This document shows, in pieces, positions 44,563 to 53,778 of a stretch of 64,000 bases of DNA; the stretch's first letter is position 1, and every line of letters begins with the position of its first letter. The stretch comes from an uncultured Caldilineaceae bacterium (GTDB lineage: Bacteria > Chloroflexota > Anaerolineae > Caldilineales > Caldilineaceae), in assembly GCA_951812725.1 (NCBI GenBank), contig OX638330.1, positions 3,286,001-3,350,000 on the forward strand. Direction: 5' to 3'. The notes beneath the pieces are model-generated. The model made no database searches. It was not told the origin of the DNA and saw only the letters and a list, made by a program, of their open reading frames with translations. Made by a program: the position numbers and the translations under genes.

Positions 44563-45735
44563 CTATCGTCCCACTATGACGTCGCCTTCTTCGAGACCCT
44601 CCAGCACTTCGACCACACCCTGGCTTTCGAGACCGGTGCGGATATCGATGCGGCGCTGGCGGTCACCATCCTGGACGACGACAAAGGTGCGGCCTCCGAA
44701 ACGACGCACGGCCGCGTCGGGCAGCACGAGAGTATCGTCGCGCACGGCAGCGACGACTTGGATGTTGATAAACTCACCTGCGGCGAGCGGCGGAGACTCG
44801 CCTTCGACAGAGAGGTGGATGGAGCCTGGGTATCCGGGCGTGAAGCGGTCGCCTGAGGAGATTGTCGGTAGTTTGGCGACACGAACGGGGAATGGCTCAT
44901 CCTGTGCCCAACGGTGGATTGCGGTCAGTTCCTGGTCGAGGACCAGGTCGCCGACGCGAGCGCTCTGGCTGGAGACAATCAGTTCAACGGGCTGCGGTTC
45001 AACGATGACCACAAAGGGGGAGAAGGCGGGTACGTCGGCGCGGCGTTGTGGAAGTTCGAGGGGGCCGCGCATACTGTTCAAATTGATTCCCACGGCCACG
45101 ACCTGACCAGAAAATGGGGCGCGGATACGGCGTTCCTCAACCTGGCGCTCGAGGGCGGCGACGGCTAACTGGGCGCGGGCGACGGCTTGTTCGAGGGAGG
45201 GGTCTACGCGACTTTCTACCTGACTCAGGTTCAGTTGTGCCAGTTCGAGTGCGACTTCCTGGAGGCCGATCTGGTCGGAGTCGCCTGTGTTGCGTGCTTG
45301 TGCCAAGAGCAGTTCGACGCGGCGCACTTCCAGTTGGGCTCTTCTCAGGTCAAAGCTCAGTTCGTTTTCATAGACCCAGAGCACGCTTTCGGCCCTGGAA
45401 AGATCGAGTCGGGCCTGTTCCAGCTGTTCCAGCAGGTCGGGCATAATCAGTTCGGCGAGGACTTGACCTTCTTCGGCCTGTTCGCCTTCGCTGACCAGAA
45501 TTGCACCCAATTTACCGTCTACTGCAAAGGCGAGAGGTTCCCAACGCAAAGGAGCTACTTCGGCGATGAGCTGGAAGCGATCTTCGACGGTGCCGCGCAT
45601 AACCATATACGTTTTCTGTTCGGACAGCACTGGTGTTGGCCAGGGCGTGGGTGTCGGCACAGCGCGTACAGGCGTGAGGCAGCCGGCGATCACGGACGCC
45701 AGAAGGGGCAACAGCAGAAGTATGCTGCGGGACAT
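44563..45735 (-). CDS. Periplasmic adaptor lipoprotein (HlyD/MacA/RND-MFP type)
   Basis: A 390-residue membrane-fusion-type protein, first gene of the export operon. The signal peptide ISRS-like segment ILLLLPLLASVIAGC ends in a lipobox. Then come a half lipoyl domain (GKLGAILVSEGEQAEEGQVL), a coiled-coil hairpin of about 120 residues (EQLEQARLDLSRAESVL .. ALERQVEERRI), the second lipoyl half RAPFSGQVVAVGI, a beta-barrel and a C-terminal membrane-proximal domain. The ATG at 45735 directly precedes the signal peptide; an in-frame ATG at 45777 is possible but its ribosome binding site is poor. Unlike MacA it carries no outer-membrane partner gene nearby, in agreement with a monoderm-like envelope. 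Confidence 0.9.
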   Translation of the reverse strand: MSRSILLLLPLLASVIAGCLTPVRAVPTPTPWPTPVLSEQKTYMVMRGTVEDRFQLIAEVAPLRWEPLAFAVDGKLGAILVSEGEQAEEGQVLAELIMPDLLEQLEQARLDLSRAESVLWVYENELSFDLRRAQLEVRRVELLLAQARNTGDSDQIGLQEVALELAQLNLSQVESRVDPSLEQAVARAQLAVAALERQVEERRIRAPFSGQVVAVGINLNSMRGPLELPQRRADVPAFSPFVVIVEPQPVELIVSSQSARVGDLVLDQELTAIHRWAQDEPFPVRVAKLPTISSGDRFTPGYPGSIHLSVEGESPPLAAGEFINIQVVAAVRDDTLVLPDAAVRRFGGRTFVVVQDGDRQRRIDIRTGLESQGVVEVLEGLEEGDVIVGR

Positions 45736-45903
45736 GCGGGAGCGGGCCTTGGATCCGGGTGACGATGAGGCTGGCATCTTAGGTAAGGTGGCTAGTGTTT
45801 CGTGACGAGTGGACAGGTGTGTGCGCCGGGTGGGAACAAAGAGCAGAGTTGATTTGCGAAGCGAATTGTATCGGACAGGCTCTCATTCCGGCGTTCAACG
45901 ACT

Positions 45904-45932
45904 AGGCTAATGGTAAACGCTTTTGTTGTCAA
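45904..45932 (-). promoter_or_regulatory. Candidate sigma-70 promoter of the export operon
   Basis: On the minus strand, TTGACA (45932-45927), 17 bp, then TAGCCT (45909-45904). The -35 box is perfect, but the -10 is only a partial match. The distance to the adaptor start is about 160-170 bp. Confidence 0.35.
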
Positions 45933-46090
45933 CTCATTGGAGCGACAGGGCATACCAGATTTGGGTTGGAAACAGTTTGGCGGGGAGATTGTGGCGGCGG
46001 TGGCAGGAATCAGTTACCGGCTTTTCGAGAGACGCAGGGCATGCGAAGAGCCTGGCCATACGGGGAGGTCCGTTGATTCAGGGGGGCACA

Positions 46091-46113
46091 GGGGCAGGCC
46101 TTGTGCCTGCCCC
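46091..46113. other. GC-rich hairpin GGGGCAGGC/GCCTGCCCC
   Basis: Perfect 9-bp stem (46091-46099/46105-46113) with a 5-base loop. A sequence of this sort is dispersed in many bacterial genomes; its role is unknown. Confidence 0.65.
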
Positions 46114-46199
46114 TACCTGAGCGTTTGGGGGGAATACTGTTCGCCAGACACGATGCTGGGGAAGAATAAACACGGTCGCTGCCAGAGGGATACGAGAGA

Positions 46200-46401
46200 T
46201 CACCCCCATTTCGGGCTGCGCCCCCGACACCGCTGGCACCGTTCAGGCTTTCTCCGCAAGGTCTTTGGTTGGCGGCAGGCACACTGTTGGACAGTGGCAA
46301 CGCTGCGAAGAAGGCGCACAGGTCGGTTAGGCATGTTTTTGTAGGGGGGCGTTGCGGGGGCGCAGCCCCTGCACAAGGGAGGCCGCTTGCGGCCGACCGC
46401 A
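46200..46401. mobile_element. Inverted-repeat element, copy D (both ends degenerate)
   Basis: The body and core match copies A-C. The core hairpin is the GGCCGC-TT-GCGGCC variant, as in copy B. One outer-stem base is changed (CGCAC in place of CGCCC). No clear terminal repeats are found. Confidence 0.65.
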
Positions 46402-46408
46402 CAACTGC

Positions 46409-46429
46409 AGTGGTCAGTGGTTAGTTGTG
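46409..46429. repeat. Heptanucleotide repeat AGTGGTY, three units
   Basis: Units AGTGGTC, AGTGGTT and AGTTGTG follow each other without spacing. Flanking ACAACT and AGTTGT make the whole stretch an inverted repeat as well. Confidence 0.5.
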
Positions 46430-46841
46430 AGAGGCGGCGCATCGCATGCTTCAGAGTTGAACACGGGCTGGACATGGATTGGTCGCTGGGGGCGGTTGTG
46501 GGTTAGACGCTTGCGTTCCGGGGATAGGGCGGTTTGGGGAGGCGCGAATTGGCTATGGCTGGGTAGTAGGCTTTGGTGTTTCGAATGCCTTTCTGTGGTT
46601 GTGTTCTCTGTGGCTCTGTGTTACCGTACTCTAATTGTCTTTTGCTGCCTTAGCGGCGGCATTGGGCATGATTGTTTGGAATGAGTTCGACGGTCAGTGC
46701 TTGTTGGACCCTCCGGCTTTCGCCGGGGGCGCATCTGGGTCCCGCACATGTTGGTGGGGCCCGCTCCGGCCCAAAAGTAGACTGGTCAGAACGGAACGCG
46801 CTAGACGCCTGGCAAAGGAATTGCTAGAGGCTGGAGCACAG

Positions 46842-48140
46842 ATGAATAGAACAGAATTACTGCGCCGAAGCGGTATGTGGATAGAGACCGCACTGGCCGG
46901 TTCATTGCCACCCCCTGTGCGCCGGGTCATGCGCATCGAGCTATCGATGTCGCTGGCCTACGGCGTATTCTACGCCTCGATCATCCCCTTCACACCTGTC
47001 GTCATGCGCCGATTGGGCGCGAGCGTCGATACGCTGGCGCTATATTCATCGCTGGTCTACATCGGATCTGTCTTTACCTCCTTCAGCGTGGTGCTGATGC
47101 GCCGACGCCGCACCATCAACTTGATCGTCTTCTGCTGGCTGCTGGGGCGTTCGTTGTTCCTGCTCACGGCATTCATTGCCGGGGCGATACCGCTGATGGT
47201 GATCGGCATCCTGCTTATGGTGTTGGAGGAGTTTGCTGTTCCGGCTTACACACGTGTAATCCAGAGGATTTATCCGGAAACCGGGCGCGGTAAAGCGATG
47301 TCTGCAGTGCGCCTGGGGATGGTTTCGGTCATTCTTCTGGTCACGCCGCTGGCTGGTTGGGCATTGGATCATGCAGGGCATCAGGTGCTCTTTCCGATTG
47401 GCGCGCTGTTTGGCATTCTGGCGACATATTTCTTTACGCGCATTGACCTGGACGAGGGACAACTGCCGCCACGCGAGACCAAGACTTTTGCCGACCTTTG
47501 GCAAATTGTGCGCAGTGATCGAAACTTTGCGGTCTATCTTTTCGGTAACACGCTGTTTGGCCTGGGCGGTTTGCTGGCATGGCCGCTTCATCCGATCGTG
47601 CAGGTGGACCGTTTGCAACTGTCCTATTCGGAAATTGGATTCCTGGGTTTGATCGAGTCGTTGACCTGGCTGCTGAGTTATCTGGTGTGGGGGCGGATGA
47701 TCGACAAACGGGGAGGTCTATCTGTCGTGCGTGCGATCACGGCAATCTCAATTGTGACGCCTCTCAGCTACATGACGGCCCAGAGCCTGTGGATGTTGAT
47801 ACCGTCGGCAGTTGCACGGGGAATGGGGATGGCGGGCTTTGAATTAGGGCGAATCAACGCGGGTATACAGCTGGCGGATCCTGATCGGGTGACCGAGTAT
47901 GCCGCGATCCAGTCGACGGTGGTCGGGCTGCGGGGTCTCTTGACGCCGGTGGTGATGGTGGGACTTCTGCGGCTGGGGGTGCCGCACGGCGGCATCTTCC
48001 TGATCAGTGCTGTTGTTCTGGCACTGGGATGGGTGTCGTTTGGTTGGGTGAAGGCGCCATTGCCGACGGACGAGGGCTTCGGCGAACGCCGGAAGCTGCG
48101 CTACCGCTGGCCGTTCCGGCGACGGATTACACGCTTGTGA
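46842..48140 (+). CDS. MFS transporter, first of three tandem paralogues (432 aa)
   Basis: A polytopic transporter with about 12 helices that starts with ELLRRSGMWIETALAGSLPPPVRRVMRIEL, a cytoplasmic N-terminus common to all three copies. Between helices 2 and 3 lies the basic loop MRRRRTINLIVFCWLLGRSLF, as in MFS motif A. The ATG at 46842 is chosen because GGAGC lies upstream and both paralogues begin at the same position, giving identical lengths of 432 residues. This copy is the most divergent of the three. The cargo is unknown. Confidence 0.9.
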   Translation: MNRTELLRRSGMWIETALAGSLPPPVRRVMRIELSMSLAYGVFYASIIPFTPVVMRRLGASVDTLALYSSLVYIGSVFTSFSVVLMRRRRTINLIVFCWLLGRSLFLLTAFIAGAIPLMVIGILLMVLEEFAVPAYTRVIQRIYPETGRGKAMSAVRLGMVSVILLVTPLAGWALDHAGHQVLFPIGALFGILATYFFTRIDLDEGQLPPRETKTFADLWQIVRSDRNFAVYLFGNTLFGLGGLLAWPLHPIVQVDRLQLSYSEIGFLGLIESLTWLLSYLVWGRMIDKRGGLSVVRAITAISIVTPLSYMTAQSLWMLIPSAVARGMGMAGFELGRINAGIQLADPDRVTEYAAIQSTVVGLRGLLTPVVMVGLLRLGVPHGGIFLISAVVLALGWVSFGWVKAPLPTDEGFGERRKLRYRWPFRRRITRL

Positions 48141-48369
48141 TTGGGAATGGCGGGGGATTTGGGGAACTGCAGGGGATGAGGGGAACGGCAGGACAGCCCA
48201 AGAACAAGGGGCGAGAGGCTTTTGGTCGCAGGTAGAACCGGAATCATTACAGGGTGGCACAGGTGTGACAGTTCTTGAAGTCTAGTGGAATTTACATTAG
48301 AGATAGACTGGTGGGAAGGGGTTTCTTGCCAGACGCCAGTTATTGCCTTTGGATGAGGCTGGAGCAAAG
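48141..48369. other. Spacer between MFS copies 1 and 2
   Basis: About 230 bp, unlike the repeat-rich spacers behind copies 2 and 3. No terminator or promoter recognised with confidence. Confidence 0.4.
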
Positions 48370-49668
48370 ATGAAAGCAACTGAATTGTTGAACCGAACCG
48401 GTATGTGGTTAGAGACGGCTCTGGCCGGTTCGTTGTCGCCGGCTGTGCGCCGGTTCATGCATATCGAACTTTCGATGTCACTGGCCTATGGCATTTTTTA
48501 TGCTTGTATCATTCCTTTCACGCAGGTTGTGCTGCGCCGATTGGGCGCTTCGGTCGATATGCTGGCGCTGTATACGGCGCTTCTCTTTGTCGGCTCGGTA
48601 TTTACTTCGTTCAGCATTGTGATAATGAGGCGGCGGCGGACGATCAATATAATCGTTTTCTGCTGGCTGTTGGGGCGTTCGCTGTTTTTGCTGACCGCGT
48701 TCGTGACGGGCGCGGTGCAGTTGATGGCAGTAGGCATCGTCTTCTGGCTGCTGGAAGCATTTGTGATCCCGGCTTATACGCGGGTGATCCAGAAGATTTA
48801 TCCTGAGAGCGGGCGAGGGAGGGTGATGTCCACGGTGCGGATGGGGCGTGTTTCGATGATTCTTCTGGTCACGCCCCTAGCCGGCTGGGCAATGGACCAG
48901 GTAGGGTACAGGGTTCTTTTTCCCATCGGCGCGCTCTTCGGCATACTGGCCACTTTTCTCTTCACGCGCCTTGACTTCGACGAGGGGGAGTTGCCGCCGC
49001 GCAAAACCAAGGCGTTTTCCGATCTGTGGCAGATCGTGCGCACGGACAGGAATTTTGCCATCTATCTGGTCAGCTACTCGCTGTTTGGGCTGGGCGGGTT
49101 GCTGAGCTGGCCGTTGTACCCGGTGGTGCAGGTGGACCGCCTGCAACTCTCCTATTCTGATATTGGATTGCTGGGATTGGTGGAGTCGGTTACCTGGCTG
49201 TTCAGTTATCTACTGTGGGGGCGGACGATCGACAAACGGGGCGGCCTGTTTGTGGTGCGCGCCATCTCCTTAATATCGATTGTTACGCCCGTCACTTACA
49301 TGTTTGCACAGAACATTTGGATGTTGCTGCCGTCGGCTATCGCGCGCGGCCTGGGGATGGCGGGCTTCGAGTTAGGGCGAATTAGCGCCGGGATTCAGCT
49401 GGCTGACCCTGACAGGGTGACGGAGTATGCTGCGATTCAGTCGACGATTGTAGGGCTGCGGGGTCTGGTGGCGCCGGTGGTGACGGTCGTGCTGCTACGG
49501 ATGGGGGCGCCGCACAGCGCCATATTCCTCTTGAGCGTGTTGTTCTCGGGGTTGGGGTGGTTTATGTTTGGCCGGGTGGAGGCGCCGACGCCGGGAGATG
49601 AGGGTTACAGCGAGAGGCAGAAGTTGCGGTACCGGTGGCCGTTCCGGCGGCGGATTGCGCGGGTGTAG
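48370..49668 (+). CDS. MFS transporter, second of three tandem paralogues (432 aa)
   Basis: Same length and architecture as the first copy (N-terminus ELLNRTGMWLETALAGSLSP, MRRRRTINIIVFCWLLGRSLF, DRVTEYAAIQSTIVGLRGL before the last helices). It is very similar to copy 3, and the resemblance extends about 365 bp past the stop codon. The ATG at 48370 has GGAGC upstream, identical to the arrangement in copy 1. It is an inner-membrane exporter or importer of unknown substrate. Confidence 0.9.
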   Translation: MKATELLNRTGMWLETALAGSLSPAVRRFMHIELSMSLAYGIFYACIIPFTQVVLRRLGASVDMLALYTALLFVGSVFTSFSIVIMRRRRTINIIVFCWLLGRSLFLLTAFVTGAVQLMAVGIVFWLLEAFVIPAYTRVIQKIYPESGRGRVMSTVRMGRVSMILLVTPLAGWAMDQVGYRVLFPIGALFGILATFLFTRLDFDEGELPPRKTKAFSDLWQIVRTDRNFAIYLVSYSLFGLGGLLSWPLYPVVQVDRLQLSYSDIGLLGLVESVTWLFSYLLWGRTIDKRGGLFVVRAISLISIVTPVTYMFAQNIWMLLPSAIARGLGMAGFELGRISAGIQLADPDRVTEYAAIQSTIVGLRGLVAPVVTVVLLRMGAPHSAIFLLSVLFSGLGWFMFGRVEAPTPGDEGYSERQKLRYRWPFRRRIARV

Positions 49669-49780
49669 TTGGGGTGTGTTGGCAGTGCATACGATCCTTT
49701 GATGGTGCAAACCAGGGCTGGTTGACTTTCGCCTATACCGAGAAGTGCAGGGGCAAGACTCAGTCTATCCATTAAGGGCG

Positions 49781-49920
49781 GCAAAGAACACCTTTTTTTT
49801 TGAACCACGGAGGACGCGGAGGGGCGCGAAGAACGGCAACGGCAACACCTTTTAACCACGGAGGGCCACGGAGGAACACGGAGAACGGCAACTGCAACAC
49901 CTTTTGTCCACGGAGAACTG
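49781..49920. repeat. Modular CGCGGAG/GGCAAC repeat patch behind MFS copy 2
   Basis: ACCACGGAGGACGCGGAGGG, CGCGAAGAACGGCAACGGC and the repeated ACGGAGGGCCACGGAGG follow the sub-motifs of the 9329-9745 array. Confidence 0.7.
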
Positions 49921-50015
49921 CGGGGGTTAAGGGGCTGAGACAGGATGTGGGGTGGAAGACACTGTCGACTAGACGCAATGCTGGGGAAGAATAAGCACGG
50001 TGGTCTAGTTAGGGC

Positions 50016-50034
50016 GGGGCGTTGCGGGGGCGCG
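50016..50034. repeat. Fragment of the inverted-repeat element core
   Basis: AGGGCGGGGCGTTGCGGGGGC is the beginning of the element core; the sequence changes to unrelated DNA at the following bases. This is the part of the duplicated spacer where copy 2's version breaks off. Confidence 0.6.
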
Positions 50035-50343
50035 GAACTGCAGGGGTCAGGGGTCAGTGATTGGGGAGTGGTTGGCAGGGTTAGCGCGGGCTGTTGGGGG
50101 GCTTGCGCTGGGCAGGTGGGAGAATGATTTTTTGTGGGAGGCTTGGTTGGGTTGGCGCCTGTGTGGGTGTGTGATAGGGTACTGGCAGTGTCCGGCGCTG
50201 CCATGGAGGCGTGCCGGGTTATTGGATTTTTGGACGAGTTCGACCGTCCTCTTATGTTGGACGCTCCGGCCCGAATGTTAATTGGTCAAGACGGATTGCA
50301 TGCACGAGGCCAGGCATAGGCAGTGCCTGAGGCTGGGGCAGAG

Positions 50344-51642
50344 ATGAATACAAATGAATTACTGAGCCGGGCTGTCATTTGGATCGAGACGGCGCTGGCC
50401 GGCTCACTATCGCCCTCCGTGCGCCGGGTCATGCATGTCGAGCTTTCGATGTCGCTGGCCTACGGCGTTTTTTATGCCATAATCTTCCCCTTCACACAGG
50501 TTGTGCTGCGTCGTTTGGGCGCCAGCGTTGATATGCTGGCGGTGTATACGGCTCTTGTGTTTGCCGGCTCGGTCTTCACTTCGTTCAGCATCGTCTTGAT
50601 GCGGCGGCGGCGAACAATCAACATTATCGTTTTCTGCTGGCTGCTGGGGCGTTCGCTCTTTCTGCTCACCGCGTTCGTGACAGGCGCGACGCAGCTGATG
50701 GCGATCGGCATTGCCTTCTGGCTGTTGGAAGCGTTTGTCATTCCGGCGTACACGCGCGTTATTCAGAAGATCTATCCTGACAGCGGGCGTGGGAAGGTGA
50801 TGTCGGCGGTGCGGATGGGGCGGGTTTCGGTTATTCTGCTGGTCACGCCCCTGGCTGGATGGGCATTGGACAGGGTAGGGTACCAGGTCCTGTTCCCTAT
50901 TGGGGCGCTCTTTGGCATTCTGGCCACATTTCTTTTCACGCGCATTGATTTCGACGAGGGGGAATTGCCGCCGCGCAAAACGAAGGCGTTTTCGGATCTG
51001 TGGCAGATTGTACGGAGCGACAGGAATTTTGCCGTCTATCTGATCAGTTACTCGCTGTTTGGGTTGGGTGGGTTGCTGAGCTGGCCGCTATACCCGGTTG
51101 TGCAGGTGGACCGTTTGCAACTCTCCTATTCGGAAATCGGATTACTGGGGTTAGTGGAGTCGGTAACCTGGTTTTTCAGCTATTTGCTGTGGGGACGGAC
51201 GATCGACAAACGGGGCGGCCTATTTGTCCTGCGGGCAATCACGGCGATCTCAATTGTGACGCCACTCACTTACATGTCAGCACAGAGTTTGTGGATGCTG
51301 ATGCCGTCGGCTATTGCGCGGGGTATGGGGATGGCGGGCTTTGAGATGGGGCAGATCAGCGCGGGAATACAGCTGGCGGACCAGGACAGGGTGACGGAGT
51401 ATGCGGCGATCCAGTCGACTGTGGTTGGGTTGCGGGGTATGGTAGCGCCGGCAATCACAGTGGGGCTATTAAGGCTGGGGGCGCCGCACAGCGCGATATT
51501 CCTGCTGAGCGCGCTGTTCTCGTTGCTGGGGTGGGTCATGTTTGGACGGGTTGAGGCGCCGACGCCGGGTGACGAGGGTTACAGCGAGCGGCAGAGGCTG
51601 CGTTACCGGTGGCCGTTCCGGCGGCGAATTACGCGGGTGTAG
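50344..51642 (+). CDS. MFS transporter, third of three tandem paralogues (432 aa)
   Basis: Nearly the same protein as copy 2 (N-terminus ELLSRAVIWIETALAGSLSP, MRRRRTINIIVFCWLLGRSLF). The ATG at 50344 has GGGGCAGAG upstream. It is the last of the tandem array. Three copies of exactly 432 residues, two with co-duplicated 3' flanks, point to recent gene amplification. Confidence 0.9.
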   Translation: MNTNELLSRAVIWIETALAGSLSPSVRRVMHVELSMSLAYGVFYAIIFPFTQVVLRRLGASVDMLAVYTALVFAGSVFTSFSIVLMRRRRTINIIVFCWLLGRSLFLLTAFVTGATQLMAIGIAFWLLEAFVIPAYTRVIQKIYPDSGRGKVMSAVRMGRVSVILLVTPLAGWALDRVGYQVLFPIGALFGILATFLFTRIDFDEGELPPRKTKAFSDLWQIVRSDRNFAVYLISYSLFGLGGLLSWPLYPVVQVDRLQLSYSEIGLLGLVESVTWFFSYLLWGRTIDKRGGLFVLRAITAISIVTPLTYMSAQSLWMLMPSAIARGMGMAGFEMGQISAGIQLADQDRVTEYAAIQSTVVGLRGMVAPAITVGLLRLGAPHSAIFLLSALFSLLGWVMFGRVEAPTPGDEGYSERQRLRYRWPFRRRITRV

Positions 51643-51753
51643 TTGGGGGGTGTTGGGAGTGCATACGATCTCTTGATGGTGCAAACCAGGGCTCGTTGAC
51701 TTTCGCCTATACCGGGACATACAGGGGCAAGACTCAGTCTATCCATGAAGGGC

Positions 51754-51894
51754 GGCAAAGAACACCTTTTTTTGAACCACGGAGGACGCGGAGGGGCACG
51801 AAGAACGGCAACGGCAACACCTTTTAACCACGGAGGGCCACGGAGGAACACGGAGAACTGCAACTGCAACAACTTTTGTCCACGGAGAACTGCG
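51754..51894. repeat. Modular CGCGGAG/GGCAAC repeat patch behind MFS copy 3
   Basis: Near-copy of the patch at 49781-49920, within the co-duplicated spacer. Confidence 0.7.
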
Positions 51895-52010
51895 GGGGTT
51901 AAGGGGCTGAGACAGGATGTGGGGTGGAAGACACTGTTGGCTAGACACCTTGCTCTAGACACATTGCTCTAGACACATTGCTGGGGAAGAATGAGCACGG
52001 TGGTCTAGTA

Positions 52011-52151
52011 AGGGCGGGGCGTTGCGGGGGCGCAGCCCCTGCACAAGGGAGGGCCGAAGGCCCGACCGCCCAAAAAACAGAGAATCTGGAGAGAGTAGAC
52101 ATCTTCACTCGCCTCATTCAGTTCGTAATTCGATTGTGGCTTAGTCGTTAC
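52011..52151. mobile_element. Inverted-repeat element, copy E (right half only)
   Basis: The core with GGGCC-GAA-GGCCC hairpin is followed by the right flank and the terminal TGTGGCTTAGTCGTTAC (52135-52151). The left half is replaced by the MFS-associated duplicated segment. Confidence 0.7.
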
Positions 52152-52303
52152 TCCTAACTTAAGAAAACATGCTTCGGGAGAAGCAGTCTCAGCCTGGTGC
52201 CATGTCCGAACTTTGAAAGTCAGGCGAGACAGGTTGCTTGCTCGCGGGTGCCAAGTATTGGTAGGATGGCACCTGTGTAGCCAGAAACTGACAAGAACGA
52301 CAA

Positions 52304-52371
52304 TCTGCGGGAAGAAGTGCTCTGCGGGAAGAAGTGCTCTGCGGGAAGGAGTACTCTGCGGAAAGAAGTAC
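52304..52371. repeat. 17-bp tandem repeat, four units
   Basis: The first two units are identical, TCTGCGGGAAGAAGTGC (52304-52320, 52321-52337), followed by TCTGCGGGAAGGAGTAC and TCTGCGGAAAGAAGTAC. The unit length is not a multiple of three, so it is not a protein repeat. Confidence 0.9.
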
Positions 52372-52646
52372 AAGAGAATACGCGGGCTACCAGGGACTCA
52401 TCCTGCGGCAAAGTCAAGGATAATCTCAAACCAGCTGAATACTCCTGTGAATCTCAGGCAAAGTATAGGCTACCTGATTTGAGTGTAGGGAATCGGAATG
52501 GGGTCGATCCACTTGAGAAGTACTCGCGGCAAGAGTTGCTAAGAATCATTTACGAAGAAGAGGAGCGGCTCTCCTTATAAGGCTGAAGGAAAGGCGCTGA
52601 ATCCGCTCCTTTGACACCTCGCAAGTTGACCACAGAAAGGAAACAT

Positions 52647-53747
52647 ATGAATACATATCGCGCCGGATTGGTCGGATGCGGCCGGATTGGCACTCTTTGG
52701 GAGACTGACCCGCCGACGCCGCTTACGCATGCGGGCGGAGTGGCGGTGTGCGCGCAGACGGAACTTGTGGCTGGGGCGAGCCGGGGGAACGAACATCTGC
52801 AGGTGTTTGGGCGGATGTGGGATGTGGACGCGCTCTATCTGGACTACCGGCAGATGTTGGAGAAGGAGAATCTGGATATTGTGTGCGTGGCGACGCATCC
52901 TGGGCTGCACCGGGACATCGTGGAGGTGGCGGTCGAGAACGGCGCGAAGGGCATCCTGTGTGAGAAGCCGCTGGCGCTGAGCCTGGAGGACGGCGACGCG
53001 ATTGTGGCAGCCTGCCGGAGCACTGGGTGTGTGCTGTCGGTGAATCACTCGCGGCGCTGGAACCCGGCTTTCATCAAGGCCAAAGAAATGCTCGATGACG
53101 GCGCCATAGGTGATTTGATTTCGATGCTCGGCATCTGCCAGGGGGTTAAACCGTTCCCGGCGTGGACGGCGGACGAAGAAGGGCCGCTGATCCACGATGC
53201 CGTGCATACGTTCGACCTGTTTCGCATCTATGCAGGCGATGTCAAGTCTGTAGTAGGCACTGCGCACCGCCGTCACCGCGAAGAGTTTCGCGTCGAAGAC
53301 ATCAGCGACGCGATCTTCAGTTTCCATTCGGGCGTCAGCGCGGTCAGTATGGCAAATGAATTGACCCGATATGCCCGCTTTGGGATCGAGTTGCAAGGTA
53401 CCGACGGCGTCATCAGCCTGGAGTATGCCGGCAACCAGTGGCTGCTGGGCGTTGACACGACCGACCACCTCAATGAACCGGATTCTCGCATCGAGTGGTA
53501 CACGTTGGAGCCGCAGCCGTTTCCGGCAATCGAGGAGGCGAGCTCGATCCAGCTGGCGGTGGAGGAGCTGGTGCGCTGCATCGAGGACGGGGGAGAACCG
53601 AGCTCGAATGGCGAAGACGGGGTTGCCTCGCTGGAGATGGTAATGGGCATTTACGAGTCGCAGAGGCAGGGGAACCGCCCGGTGGAGCTGCCCCTGGCCG
53701 ATCGTTCATCGCAGCTGTACATGCTGCGGGACGAAGGGCACTTCTGA
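52647..53747 (+). CDS. Gfo/Idh/MocA-family oxidoreductase
   Basis: A 366-residue canonical member: nucleotide loop LVGCGRIGTLWE, catalytic ILCEKPLALSL and GPLIHDAVHTFDLFRIYAGD with the conserved Asp/His. It is likely an active NAD-dependent dehydrogenase. The ATG at 52647 with AAAGGA upstream is preferred to an in-frame start 12 codons earlier. The glycosidase-like gene follows after 31 bp, and the last two genes after 92 bp each, so the four probably form one operon ending at the terminator at 57755. Confidence 0.92.
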   Translation: MNTYRAGLVGCGRIGTLWETDPPTPLTHAGGVAVCAQTELVAGASRGNEHLQVFGRMWDVDALYLDYRQMLEKENLDIVCVATHPGLHRDIVEVAVENGAKGILCEKPLALSLEDGDAIVAACRSTGCVLSVNHSRRWNPAFIKAKEMLDDGAIGDLISMLGICQGVKPFPAWTADEEGPLIHDAVHTFDLFRIYAGDVKSVVGTAHRRHREEFRVEDISDAIFSFHSGVSAVSMANELTRYARFGIELQGTDGVISLEYAGNQWLLGVDTTDHLNEPDSRIEWYTLEPQPFPAIEEASSIQLAVEELVRCIEDGGEPSSNGEDGVASLEMVMGIYESQRQGNRPVELPLADRSSQLYMLRDEGHF

Positions 53748-53778
53748 TATTGGCGGGGAACATGAAGGAGGGGCCGCA

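Larger units (their letters stand above)
45736..46841. other. Intergenic region with a hairpin, heptad repeat and element copy D
   Basis: About 1.1 kb between divergent transcripts. It holds the candidate promoter of the export operon, a hairpin at 46091-46113, element copy D (about 46200-46401), a heptad repeat (46409-46429) and, near 46684-46841, a stretch also found upstream of the third MFS gene. No gene recognised. Confidence 0.65.
49669..50343. other. Spacer after MFS copy 2: duplicated repeat segment
   Basis: About 365 bp (49669-50033) nearly repeats 51643-52028 behind copy 3, including a modular-repeat patch and the beginning of an element core. The sequences diverge after GCGGGGGCGC. 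The remaining 300 bp before copy 3 resemble the region upstream of copy 1 in part. Confidence 0.7.
51643..52646. other. Region after MFS copy 3: duplicated spacer, element copy E and 17-bp tandem repeat
   Basis: About 1 kb. 51643-52028 repeats the spacer behind copy 2; 52011-52151 is the right half of the inverted-repeat element; 52304-52371 is a 17-bp repeat. The short frame ending at 52580 has a plausible helical tail (SRQELLRIIYEEEERLSL) but no ribosome binding site, and its start lies in the tandem repeat; it may be a gene remnant. Confidence 0.6.
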
